Assembly: GCA_964605655.1 (NCBI GenBank)
Contig: CAZSDK010000006.1
Span: forward strand, 73,921 to 137,920
Length of the DNA stretch: 64,000 bases
Reading direction: 5' to 3'
Source: JAKLIX01 sp964605655
GTDB taxonomy: Bacteria; Bacteroidota; Bacteroidia; Bacteroidales; CAIXZF01
The first letter of the stretch is position 1. The number at the start of each line of letters is the position of its first letter. This document shows, one piece after another, positions 16,021 to 27,100 of this stretch. Under the pieces are notes generated by a model. The model was not told the origin of the DNA. It did no database searches and was given only the letters and a program-made list of their open reading frames with translations. The translations under genes and the position numbers were made by a program.

Positions 16021-17070
16021 TCACGAAATATCCTGGGTCCGGTAGGTTCTCCATTTTTCGATGACCAGGGCGAGGTTCTCCGGAAGTTCGGTTTCAAAAA
16101 ACATGGGAAGGCCGGTGATGGGATGGATAAATCCGAGGGATTTGGCATGAAGGGCCTGGCGACCCAGGATCTCAAAACAGTTCTCGACGAACTGCCGGTA
16201 CTTGGTGAACACCGTCCCTTTCAGTATCCTTTCCCCCCCGTAGGTAATATCATTAAACAAAGGATGGCCTGCATATTTCATGTGAGCCCGGATCTGGTGG
16301 GTCCTTCCGGTCTCAAGCCGGCATTCGACCAGGGTCACATAAGCAAAACGTTCCAGCACCCTGTAATGGGTCACCGCATGTTTTCCGTGATCGCCTTCGG
16401 GGAAGACATCCATCATCAGCCGGTCGCGCAGGCTCCTTCCAATATGCCCGGTGATAGTGCCTTCATCCTCCTTGAAATCTCCCCATACCAGGGCCCAGTA
16501 TCTACGGCTGATGCTATGGTCGAAAAACTGCTTGGCAAGCTTATATTGAGCCATTTCGGTCTTGGCCACCAGCATCACTCCTGAGGTATCCTTATCGATA
16601 CGATGCACCAGGAATGGATGTCTCCAGGCTTCCTTGCCCAGGTGGAGCACCTCCCTGCTGAAATGCCAGGTGAGGGCATTGACAAGGGTTCCGTTAAAAT
16701 TACCATGACCGGGGTGCACCACCAGTCCTGCCTGCTTGTTCAGCACCAGGATATCCTCATCTTCAAACAAGATCTCCAGCGGGATTTCCTCGGGGATGAG
16801 CTCTACATCTTTGGGAGGAAACGCCAGGACGATGGTGATGAGATCCAGGGGCTTAATGCGGTAGTTTGATTTTACTGCTTTCCCGTTGACCAGGATATTA
16901 CCGGCTTCTGCGGCCTGCTGGATGCGGTTCCGGGATACGTGCTCCAGGCGTGCGGTGAGAAATTTGTCGATACGAAGGAGCGACTGCCCCTTATCTACCA
17001 GTATGCGAAAATGCTCGTAAAGTTCTTTCCCTTCCGACTCCTCGTTAATTTCTTCATCCCATTCGCTCAT
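16021..17070 (-). CDS. RluA-family 23S rRNA pseudouridine synthase
   Basis: The 349-residue protein has an N-terminal S4 domain (about 32-80: LLRIDKFLTARLEHVSRNRI, GNILVNGKAVKSNYRIKPLD). The RluA catalytic core has Asp159 in LVHRIDKDTSGVMLVAKT, LVVHPGHGNFNGTLVNAL upstream, and ETGRTHQIRAHMKYAGHPLF downstream. It is most like RluD-type enzymes that modify the helix 69 loop of 23S rRNA; target specificity is inferred. It is the third gene of a minus-strand run behind the PASTA and T9SS genes, with a 44-base gap. Confidence 0.93.
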   Translation of the reverse strand: MSEWDEEINEESEGKELYEHFRILVDKGQSLLRIDKFLTARLEHVSRNRIQQAAEAGNILVNGKAVKSNYRIKPLDLITIVLAFPPKDVELIPEEIPLEILFEDEDILVLNKQAGLVVHPGHGNFNGTLVNALTWHFSREVLHLGKEAWRHPFLVHRIDKDTSGVMLVAKTEMAQYKLAKQFFDHSISRRYWALVWGDFKEDEGTITGHIGRSLRDRLMMDVFPEGDHGKHAVTHYRVLERFAYVTLVECRLETGRTHQIRAHMKYAGHPLFNDITYGGERILKGTVFTKYRQFVENCFEILGRQALHAKSLGFIHPITGLPMFFETELPENLALVIEKWRTYRTQDIS

Positions 17071-17114
17071 GCGGTTCTCTTTAACCTTTGAAAAAGCAGG
17101 CCTTGGCTGGTTGG

Positions 17115-19091
17115 CTATTGTGTCAATACCAGTTTTCCCTGGTAGTTGAGGTAACCGTCGAGGGTGCTGAGTTCAACCAGGTAGAGCCCACGGGTCCAGT
17201 CGTGGAGATCATAGGTATCGAGGTAAGGATAGGTGGCTACCTTTCTTCCGAGCTGGTCATAGATCCTGAGAACGTATTGAGATTTGTCGATCTCTTGTGA
17301 AGCATCTGACTTCGGAAGCACAAGGGTGAAGTTACCGGTGCTCGGATTGGGATAGATGCTGAGCAGGTTCCCCTGGTTTTGTCCGGGTATGATCTTGGGT
17401 GGTTCCAGGGCAGGGCCCAGCATCGGCCTGATCATCAGGGCACCTTTGTAAGCGGTCTTCTGCCAGGATCCGCTGATATTGAAATAAATGTTCTCACGGG
17501 CATTGCTGGTACTGTCGAAGCCCACATTCAGGTTATCGTCGGTCTGCTGCTGCCAGCCTACATAGAAAGTCTTGTGGTTGTTATCCAGCACCAGAGGATC
17601 GTCGGTGTCGAGGATATAGCTGTGGAAGGTATTCAGGCTGTCCTCATAAATCGGTTTCAGGAAATGGTCACTCCGGTAAAGTACGGTCCCCGGGTAACCG
17701 CCATTATCGGCCCAGACCACCAGCCTGAAGTTCCTCTGGCTTGAATTTTCCAGGGTCCGGTTAAAGAAAATCTGCACTCCCCTGAGCGTATCGGCCGTCT
17801 TCAGTGTAAAACGGTAAGCCAGCAAAGCACCGTCAGGGGAAAGCCCGTAACCAGCTTCCGGGGTGCCATCATCATAGGCCAGGTAATTATAAAACTTCTG
17901 CTGATACCGCAGGGTATCGTTCTGCCTGATAAATTCCTGTGAGATACCCACTCTTTCCACGATATGGGTGATCAAAAAGGTGGTGCTGTCACCGGCCTGC
18001 CCGGGAAAGACAAAACCCTGGGTAGGTGGGTGATAATGCGAAGGATGATCCTGATATCCGGTAAGATAGAAAGGGTACAGGTTATAATTTCCCCCGTCGT
18101 AGGTATGAATTTCCGTTCCGGTCTCATCTACGATATAGGATCGGTAACGGCAGATCAGGGTATCTTTTCCGAGATTGCTGATCAGAAGTTCCAGGGAATC
18201 GCGGGTAAAGGCTGCGGGATCGGCCAGGTACTGCCGCATGGTCATGGCTTTATAGGGAGCCAGCATGCAGGGCGCCTGGTTCACAAAGGTCATGTCGTTA
18301 TGAAGGGTATCACCAAAGGTCCTTCCTGTGTTCATATAGACATAATCCAGGTGCCAGAAGTCAGCATTGCTGCGCCAACTGGGAATATTGGAAGAGGCGA
18401 GGCTGGCATAGTTAAAAAACCTGAACTGGAAATTATTCCGGAAAAAGACGGCATCGGTGCAGGGGACCATCACCTGTCCGAACCACTGATGATGGATCGT
18501 ACGGAAGGTATCCAGTTCCATTCCCGGGCTCGCCCATACTGTCCTCCATTTGTCCAGGAAGGTGGTATCATAAGGAATAACGGTGGTATCGACCAGGGTG
18601 TCGTAGTGATAGTCTTCCAGGAATTGCAGCAGCAGGGAGTCAGACGGGTCGGGCTTGTTTCCCAGTCCGCCGGGCTGGTAATAAAAGCTCAGATATACGG
18701 AATCGTCCGGAGCCAGGGCTGAAAGGTCAATAAAATGGGAGGTAAGATAGTCGGAGATAAAAGAAAAGGAGGAGGCATTGGTGTGCAGGGCCCCGGTATC
18801 GTCGAGGGCATCAAAGGTGGCGACACCTTGTGAGGGCGGGTATTTGGCCATGTCGTTATTGATGAAGACATCGCGGTCAGACCAGCGGGCATCATCGGGA
18901 TAATATCCTGGTTCACTGAAATCGTCGATAAAAGGAAGGGTGAGGGTGACCCTGGAATTTTCCGCTCCTTTCATCAGGGTTTTTGACCTGGCGGAAAGCA
19001 CAGGGTTGGATACGAGCGGCACCAGTATTTCCTGTGCCGTGGCCCATCCGCTTATCCAAGTCAGAAGTAGGAGTAATATGCTTTTCTTCAT
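17115..19091 (-). CDS. Large secreted protein with T9SS type A sorting domain
   Basis: The 658-residue precursor has a clean signal peptide (KSILLLLLTWISGWATAQ). The body is aspartate/tyrosine-rich and beta-strand-like with no recognised catalytic motif. It includes a jelly-roll-like stretch (LTLPFIDDFSEPGYYPDD near the N terminus, later VYLSFYYQPGGLGNKPDPSD). Around residue 575 the type A sorting domain begins (LLSIYPNPSTGNFTLVLP) and ends YLNYQGKLVLTQ. Function unknown, presumably a surface or released protein. It starts 7 bases after the PASTA gene stop, so the two are translationally close and probably in one operon with the RluA synthase. Confidence 0.82.
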   Translation of the reverse strand: MKKSILLLLLTWISGWATAQEILVPLVSNPVLSARSKTLMKGAENSRVTLTLPFIDDFSEPGYYPDDARWSDRDVFINNDMAKYPPSQGVATFDALDDTGALHTNASSFSFISDYLTSHFIDLSALAPDDSVYLSFYYQPGGLGNKPDPSDSLLLQFLEDYHYDTLVDTTVIPYDTTFLDKWRTVWASPGMELDTFRTIHHQWFGQVMVPCTDAVFFRNNFQFRFFNYASLASSNIPSWRSNADFWHLDYVYMNTGRTFGDTLHNDMTFVNQAPCMLAPYKAMTMRQYLADPAAFTRDSLELLISNLGKDTLICRYRSYIVDETGTEIHTYDGGNYNLYPFYLTGYQDHPSHYHPPTQGFVFPGQAGDSTTFLITHIVERVGISQEFIRQNDTLRYQQKFYNYLAYDDGTPEAGYGLSPDGALLAYRFTLKTADTLRGVQIFFNRTLENSSQRNFRLVVWADNGGYPGTVLYRSDHFLKPIYEDSLNTFHSYILDTDDPLVLDNNHKTFYVGWQQQTDDNLNVGFDSTSNARENIYFNISGSWQKTAYKGALMIRPMLGPALEPPKIIPGQNQGNLLSIYPNPSTGNFTLVLPKSDASQEIDKSQYVLRIYDQLGRKVATYPYLDTYDLHDWTRGLYLVELSTLDGYLNYQGKLVLTQ

Positions 19092-19098
19092 GTTCTTT

Positions 19099-19944
19099 TC
19101 ATTCTCGATGCTTCACACTGTCGGGGTTCTGCTCTCCGTTTTCCCTGATATAATCTTGCACATATTGATCAAAGTTCACCTTTTTGGTCGAACGGAACCA
19201 GAGATCCACCACCTGGCCGGCATGAAACTCTTCATTGCTGCTGGCTGCAGGACTTTGCCTGTACACTTTCGAGTGAAGGGTATCCGTACCGTCCATATAG
19301 ATTTCCTTACCGGGAATCATTAACGCTTGCCGTATGGCCTGTATTGCCTCATCACGGGTCTTTCCCACAACAAAGGGTACATCAACGGCACCTCCTTCCA
19401 GGCCTTCCCCGCACACCAAATCGATGTGTGATCCCTTGTCGATACTGGTACCGGGTTTGATATCACTCCCTTTGTACCGTTGGTGGATCACGGCATTCTG
19501 AGCGATGTCGGGAACATATTCCACTTTACCGAGCAGGAGGTCGAAGGTCTCAAGGACTGCTGAGGCCTGCCTGAGGGTCATATCAGTAAGATTGGGCATC
19601 TCGACCTGGTCGGGAAGCATGGCGACCAGGGTCAGGTAAATGGTTCGGTTCCTTTTCACCACCGAGCCTGCAGGAGGGTCCTGGAAAGCAATACTGCCTT
19701 TCTTCTTCTGAATATCGTACACCGAATCAATGACTGTAATGTCAAAGTTTTCTGCATCCTCCATGTTTTTAAGTTCTTCCGGCATTTTACCCGTCAGGTC
19801 GGGCACCGTGACCACTGCCCCGTGGTGAGTGTACCAGCGTAGCAGGTAGCCGGCTATCACGATCAGGACCAGCGACAAGGCACAGGCCAGTAAAAAATGC
19901 CTGAACAGGAGAGAACGGTACCAGGGGAGTTTTTGTGTTGCCAA
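19099..19944 (-). CDS. PASTA-domain membrane protein
   Basis: It begins with one membrane helix (about residues 18-38, HFLLACALSLVLIVIAGYLL), followed by three PASTA repeats outside the cytoplasm: VVTVPDLTGKMPEELKN, VEMPNLTDMTLRQASAVLET and VDVPFVVGKTRDEAIQAIRQ. PASTA domains bind peptidoglycan or beta-lactam-like ligands in other bacteria. No kinase or transpeptidase domain is attached here. The frame extends to a TTG at 19974, but a -7 box (19972-19979, minus strand) overlaps that codon, so the TTG at 19944 (MATQKLPWYRS) is preferred. It is the first gene of an operon and is divergent from ddl. Confidence 0.85.
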   Translation of the reverse strand: MATQKLPWYRSLLFRHFLLACALSLVLIVIAGYLLRWYTHHGAVVTVPDLTGKMPEELKNMEDAENFDITVIDSVYDIQKKKGSIAFQDPPAGSVVKRNRTIYLTLVAMLPDQVEMPNLTDMTLRQASAVLETFDLLLGKVEYVPDIAQNAVIHQRYKGSDIKPGTSIDKGSHIDLVCGEGLEGGAVDVPFVVGKTRDEAIQAIRQALMIPGKEIYMDGTDTLHSKVYRQSPAASSNEEFHAGQVVDLWFRSTKKVNFDQYVQDYIRENGEQNPDSVKHRE

Positions 19945-19971
19945 AATTCTTAAAATGAGGCTGCAAGGGCG

Positions 19972-19979
19972 CAAAGATA
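19972..19979 (-). promoter_or_regulatory. -7 box of the PASTA operon
   Basis: On the minus strand this reads TATCTTTG, matching TAnnTTTG. A TTTG-like -33 candidate lies about 23 bases upstream near 20003. It excludes the longest start of the PASTA gene. Confidence 0.5.
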
Positions 19980-19990
19980 GGAATTATAAT

Positions 19991-19998
19991 TACATTTG
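19991..19998 (+). promoter_or_regulatory. -7 box of ddl
   Basis: TACATTTG matches TAnnTTTG and lies 19 bases before the chosen ddl ATG. It is only 11 bases from the opposing -7 box of the PASTA operon, so the two promoters overlap and may compete. Confidence 0.55.
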
Positions 19999-20017
19999 CC
20001 CCCAAATTTCGGTGCCC

Positions 20018-20998
20018 ATGATCACGAATGTTGCCGTCGTTGCCGGTGGAAATTCAGGGGAATATGAGATCTCCATGAAGTCGGGCAGCATGGTCTATCA
20101 AAGCCTCGACCGGTCGGAATTCATGCCGTTTTTCATCAGGATATTCCACGACCAATGGGATTGGATAAGGGATGACGGCAGAGCAGTGCCCGTTAACCAG
20201 AAGGATTTTACGATAGACTGTGATGGGGAGACCCTCCGCTTTGACGTGGTCTTCATCGCCATCCACGGCGACCCCGGAGAAAACGGAGTTCTGCAGGCTT
20301 ACCTTGATTCCCTTGACCTTCCGTATACTTCCTGTAACCGGGAAGTTTCTGAGCTGACCTTCGACAAACATGCCTGCAAAAAAGTGGTAGGCCAATTCAA
20401 CCTGGTTCGCATGGCCCCTTCCATACTGCTGGGTTGTCAGGAACCCTGTGAAACCGATGAAGTGATACGTGAGCTGGGTCTGCCGCTCTTCGTGAAACCG
20501 AATAACAACGGGTCCAGCGTAGGTGTGTCGAAAGTAAAGACCGCGCAGGAGCTTCGACCTGCCATCCTGAAAGCTTGCCTTGAAGACCACGAGGTAGTGG
20601 TGGAAGCTTTCATGCCCGGAAGAGAGATCACCTGCGGGGTCCTTCGTGACCAGGATAAAATCATCACCTTTCCCATCACGGAGATCATCCCCAAAAATGA
20701 GTTCTTCGATTACGATGCCAAATATACCCCCGGGAAATCGGATGAGATCGTTCCGGCCGACATCCCTGCTGCCGTCGCCTCTGAATGTCAGTATATCTCC
20801 GCAGCCTTGTATGAAAAGCTGGATTGCAGCGGCGTGGTGAGGTTCGACTATATCCTCGACGGGGAAACCATCTCTTTCCTTGAGGTGAATACTATACCCG
20901 GGTTCACCGAAGCTTCCATCGTTCCTAAGATGGCACGTGCTCACGGCTGGACCCTTTCCCGGCTCTTTGGCACTATGGTCCGGAATGTATTCCGGTAA
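20018..20998 (+). CDS. ddl: D-alanine--D-alanine ligase
   Basis: ATP-grasp ligase that joins two D-alanines for the peptidoglycan pentapeptide. The 326-residue product carries VAVVAGGNSGEYEISMKSG at the N terminus, FIAIHGDPGENGVLQAYLD, the glycine loop FVKPNNNGSSVGVSKV, MPGREITCGVL, and the C-terminal metal-binding block VVRFDYILDGETISFLEVNT followed by IPGFTEASIVPKM. An ATG at 20018 was chosen because the -7 box at 19991 precedes it; the frame is open further upstream to 19955. It is transcribed divergently from the PASTA gene. Confidence 0.95.
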   Translation: MITNVAVVAGGNSGEYEISMKSGSMVYQSLDRSEFMPFFIRIFHDQWDWIRDDGRAVPVNQKDFTIDCDGETLRFDVVFIAIHGDPGENGVLQAYLDSLDLPYTSCNREVSELTFDKHACKKVVGQFNLVRMAPSILLGCQEPCETDEVIRELGLPLFVKPNNNGSSVGVSKVKTAQELRPAILKACLEDHEVVVEAFMPGREITCGVLRDQDKIITFPITEIIPKNEFFDYDAKYTPGKSDEIVPADIPAAVASECQYISAALYEKLDCSGVVRFDYILDGETISFLEVNTIPGFTEASIVPKMARAHGWTLSRLFGTMVRNVFR

Positions 20999-21105
20999 CC
21001 ATCAGATCATCATTTCCCGGAAAATTATTCAGCATTCCAACATTGACAGGTGGTGGAAAAATGAGTATATTGCTCATCAAAATACTTTCATTTAAATCAT
21101 CCGCT

Positions 21106-24100
21106 ATGAAAAGGAACTTTACCATCGTTTTCATGGGAGTCTGCATTTTGTTGACCCTGTTGACGGGCCTGGTCCAGGCAGCATTCTTGAGAAATGTTCC
21201 CGTTACCATAACCCAGCCCGACGGCAGTGTTCTGACGGTCCTTGCCACTGGAGACGAATATTATTACCGTATTCATGATCAGAATAACTTTACCATCACG
21301 CGTGATCCGGTCACTGGTTATTATGTGTACGCGACCCTTATGGGAGGGGAGCTTTCACCAACTCAATATATTGTAGGACAGAGTGATCCTTCTGCTGCAG
21401 GACTTCAACCCGAGGTCAACATTACTCCCGAAAAATGGAAACAATTGCGCGACGATTTCTGGGAAAACACTCCCGGCAAGGCAGTCCTCAATCCCAGCGT
21501 CCTGCTGAACTCACTCACCACGGGAACCTTGAACAACCTGGTGGTCTATATCCGCTTCAACGACCAGGCCGATTTCACTCAAGACCTGAATTACTACGAC
21601 GGTCTGTTCAATAATAATTCACCGGGTGCCAACTCCATGATCCATTATTACGAGGAAGTCTCCTACGGAACACTCACCATTCCGACTCACTATTTTCCCA
21701 ACCCATCTGGTACCACCATGCTTTCCTACCAGGATTATCATGATCGAGACTATTTCATGCCTTATGACGCAGTCACCAATCCCAATGGCTACGATGGCCA
21801 GAATCAGAGAGCAGAAAGAGAACATGCCCTGCTGGCCGACGCGGTCAGCAACATCTCATCCCAGGTTCCCACCAGCCTGGATATAGACCATGACAATGAC
21901 GGATATGTCGACAATATATGTTTTATCGTCCGCGGAGGGACTACCGATTGGAGTACGCTGCTGTGGCCACATCGCTGGGTCCTGAGTAACGAAATGGCCT
22001 ATATCAACGGGAAACAGGTCTGGGACTACAATTTCCAGCTGGATGATTTCCTGGCAGGATCCGGTAACGGGGTGCTCTGTCATGAGATGTTCCACACCCT
22101 GGGTGCACCGGACCTCTATCATTATACCAGCGACGGGATCTCACCCATGGGACCATGGGACCTGATGGACAATGACAACAATCCCCCCCAGCACATGTGT
22201 GCCTGGATGAAGTACAAATATGCCGGCTGGATCTCATCCATACCCGTGATTTCAGGTACAGGCACCTTCACTCTGAATCCTTTGACATCCCCTACAGGAA
22301 ACTGTTATAAAATACCATCTCCCGGGTCGGTCGATGAATTTGTTATTGTCGAATACCGGAAACAAACCGGCACTTTTGAAAGTACCCTTCCAGGATCTGG
22401 GATCATCATCTACCGTATCGATGCATCGGCAGGAAATGGCAATGCCAACGGACCTCCTGATGAGGTGTATCTTTTCAGACCTTATGGCAGCCTTACTTCC
22501 AACGGAGATATTTACCAGGCTTTCTATAGTACGGATGTGGGGAGAACGGTTTTCAACAACATGACCAACCCATACGGTTTTATGCAGGATGGCAGTCCCT
22601 TGAACATCAGCATTTCCAATATCGGTTCAGCAGGTAATACCATCTCTTTTTATGTGACCCAAGACACCTCCCAGGGTAACTGGACCCTTCAAAACACAGG
22701 TTTTACCAGCGTGAACAGGGGAATAAGGTACATCAGTGCCGTCAACGACCAGGTCTTATGGGCCCATGCCTTCGATGTGTCTAACGCAGGCAATAGCCTG
22801 CTGGAATTCACCAGGACCAGCGACGGAGGATCTGTGTGGTCACCGGTGACTGTCACGGGCTATTCGGGCTATGGCGCTTCTATGATCTATGCACAGTCTT
22901 ACGACACGGCCTGGATACCGGTTTTCAGTTCCTCGGGTGGTGGAGCCATCCTTAGGACGGTGGACGGCGGATTGACCTGGAACCCGCAACCTACGGCCCT
23001 TTTTTCAGCACCTGCCGGCTTCCCGAACATCATCCATTTCTGGAACCCGAACGAGGGTATGTGTATGGGTGACCCCAACGGTGGCTATTTCGAAATTTAT
23101 ACCACAAATAATGGAGGTACAGACTGGGTCAGAGTGCCTCAGACGGACATACCGGCTAACCTGACGGAAGAATACGGAATCATCGGCTGCTATGACGTTG
23201 TTGGTCAGACTGTTTGGTTTACCACAAACAAAGGACGGGTATTTAAATCAGATGACCTGGGCCATCATTGGCAAGCCTCTCAAACCCCCCTTCCGTCATG
23301 GTGTGATGTTAAATTCGAGGACTTGAACCACGGACTGCTCTTTGATAAAGATCAGGACAATACAATGGTCTTTTATGAAACCTTTGACGGTGGCATGTCA
23401 TGGTATTCCCCAACCAGCAACGGCCCTGTTTATAATTATATGATCGATTGGGTCCCAGGGACTACCAATACCTGCGTCTCAACCGGAGTCAATGCATCGG
23501 GCAGCGGTTGTTCCTATAGTATTGACGGTGGACATAACTGGATGCCGTTTCCGGGTACTGCAGGAAGTACATTGTACTACACACTTTGGACCAACAACAC
23601 CAACGGCTGGGCCGGTACCTTTACCACAAACACCAGTCCGGGCAGTGGTGGTGGAATGTATAAATTCTCAGGTACCTTTCCCGGCAACATGTATGATGTC
23701 GCCATTCAGGCTGTTACACAACCTGTAACTGGATCAAACCTGGGCAATGCTGAAACGCTGACCCTGGAGCTGAAAAACAACGGAAATACTCCCATCACCA
23801 ATATACCTGTATCATGGACCGTCAATGGAGGGGTGGAGCAATCTACTTTCATCACCTCTGTCGTAATAAATCCCGGACAAGTGGCCACAGTAACCGTATC
23901 CAATAGTCTGGATCTGAGTTACTTAGGATTGTATTACATCAAAGTCTACACTTCATTACCATCAGACATTAACTCCAACAACGATACCCTCACCATTACA
24001 GTCCAGAATCTGAACCAGGGTATTGGTGAATGGGTGCTGAGAAATACCAATTTCCCGAACACTGCTACTGGCATTTTGTACCTCAGTGCCAGAGACAGCC

Positions 24101-27100
24101 TGGTATTATGGGCGACAGGGTACGACGGATCGGGTGCCGGTGCCACTTACCAGGTCTATACCCGCTCACAGGACGGCGGTGATACCTGGACTGCAGGGAG
24201 TATCCCCGGTTACACCGGTTATGGTACCTCCATGGTTTTCGCCCTTTCCTATGATACTGCCTGGATTCCGCTTTACGGTCCTTCCGGTGGCGGCGTCCTG
24301 CTGAAGACCACCGATGGAGGTGCCAACTGGAATCCACAACCCACGGCTGCCTTCTCTGCCCCGGTAGGGTTTCCTAACATTGTCCACTTCTGGAATGCCA
24401 GTGAAGGCATGTGCATGGGTGATCCCAACGGAGGGTACTTTGAGATATACACCACGACCAATGGGGGCGATACCTGGAACAGGGTGCCCCAAGCCGATAT
24501 TCCCGCCCATTATTCAGGAGAATACGGTACGACAGGTTATTACGATGTGGTGGGAGATATCGTTTATTTCTCAACGAATAAAGGAAGAGTATTCAAATCA
24601 ACAGACAAAGGCTATCATTGGACTGCTTATCAAACCGGCTATTTCTCATCCTATTTCAGTATCCGGTTTCTGGATGAAAATCATGGGATTGGCTTTGCTA
24701 AAGATCCGAATGACTATTATAGAATTATAAAAACATACGACGGTGGCGCATCCTGGTCCCCGATCTATCCCTCAGGGACCATGATGGAAGGAGATTTCTC
24801 CTGGGTTCCCGGAACCATAGCTTCCTGTATCACGACAGGCTATAGCGGAAATAATACCGGTTGTTCATACAGCACCGACGAAGGTCAGTCCTGGACCCCG
24901 TTCAATGAGACCCTGGGGACCCAGTTCCTGGTAACCCGGTGGACCGATCCCCACCACGGTTGGGCAGGATCATTCAATACCATTAACGGTTCTCAAAATA
25001 CCGGCGGTATGTGGAAATACATCGGATCTGTTCCCTCTGATACCTTCGATATCGGGGTGGTGTCCATCCTTGCCCCTACCACAGGTTCAGGCCTCACCTC
25101 CTCTGAATCTGTTTCCATTACGGTTGCCAATTATGGGAATTATATCGTCCATAGTGCTCCTGTAATGTATACCCTGGACGGAAATACCTGGAATATAAGC
25201 TACCTTCCTGATCCCTTATACCCGGGAAGTGTTGATACCTTTACCTTCCAGCAGCCGGCAGATCTTTCGGCAGAGGGATGCTACCAGATTACGGCCTTCA
25301 CCGATCTTCCCAACGACATCAACCGCTTTAATGACACCGTGGTTAAAACCGTTGTGCACCTTCCACCCCTGGCTCTCAGCTCCGTGATCGGAATCACCCG
25401 GTATGACCTGCAGACCAACTACTCCACCCAAAACCGTATCTATCAGCATGAGGACGGGACCATCGGGACTTCCTGGACCTATGGGATGCTCAATTCTTCT
25501 TTCTCCGACAGGGGAACAGGATATAATTACTTTGACGGAACCAACTGGAAACCCTATCCGTCTTCAAGAATAGAGACTGTGAAAACAGGATGGCCCAGTT
25601 ATGCACCTTATGGCCCCAATGGTGAGATCGTCGCCTCTCATCAAAGCAACCTGAGTTCCATCCTTCTTTCATACAGGACCAACAAGGGTAGCGGGACCTG
25701 GAGCACCTTCAGTACACCGGCTCCCTCCAATCATAAACTCACCTGGCCCCGGATGGTCACCAACGGACCCGACCACAGCACCGTCCACGTCATTTCCGTC
25801 ACCTCACCCGTTGCCAACGGTGGAAATCTCTATAACAACCAGGACGGAGCCCTGATCTACAACCGGTCGGAAAACGGAGGATACACCTGGTCGCAGTTCG
25901 ACGTGAACCTGCCTCAGACCGGCATCGCCTATTATAACGGACTCGGGGGAGACAAATATGCCTTTGCGGAATCCCGGGGGGATACCCTTGCCTTTGTCTA
26001 CGGGGACAACTGGACCGATATTTTCCTGCTCAAATCAACCGATAATGGTGATACCTGGACAAAATCCCTCATCTTCCAGCATCCCTATCCGCATTTCTCA
26101 GAGAGTCAGACCCTGGTGACCGACACACCCTATGTCTGCGATGGCAGCATCTCTGCCGCCATCGACCTCCAGGGTAAGGTCCATGTGGTCTTTGGACTGC
26201 AAAGGGTCAATAATGATGATATTAACGACGGTACTACCACGTACTTTCCTATCACCGACGGACTGGTCTACTGGAATGAGGACATGCCAATGTTCACTAC
26301 CTTGAATTACAATGATTTACAAAATAACGGGCAGCTGGTGGGCCGGACTCCCGATAAAAACAATAATGGTGTGTTCGACTATGTGGGAGTAGGAACGTAT
26401 TTCAACTCACTCACGTCGATGCCCACCCTGTCTGTCGATGATAATAACCGCATGCTCCTGGTCATGTCGACCGTATATGAAGACCATGACAACGGAAGCC
26501 AGAATTACCGTCAGCTGGTTGCCAGATCCTCGCTGGACAACGGTCAGAACTGGTCAGAACTGTTCGAATTGACAGGTAATGATCAGGCTTACCAATACAC
26601 TGAATGTGTGTATCCCAGCATGTCTCCGACATCAGATGATTACTTTCACCTGATATTCCAGGCCGATGAAGAGCCTGGTATTGCGGTCAGCGGGGATTTG
26701 GACCCTTATACCGAAAACAACATCGTGTACCTCAAGATTCCGAAGACAGTGGTCGCACCCATCAATGTAGGCATTACTGAAATACCTGCACCCTCTTCAG
26801 GTCCTGCTTTATCAGATTTTGAAAGCATCACGGTGAAAGTTCGCAACTTCTCCGAACAAACTGTTTACAATATTCCTGTCTGGTACTCCATCGACAACGG
26901 AGCACAAGTAAAGGAGATCATCCCCGGAGCGCTGGCCGGTGGTGGTGAAATGCTGTACACTTTCAACCAGAACTGCAACCTGGCCGAACCGGGACATATT
27001 TACCTCATCACCGCCTCCACGGCCCTCACGGGTGATCCCATGACCCCCGACAATATGACCTCTAAACAGGTTACCAACACTTTCTCCGGAACTCCCGTTC

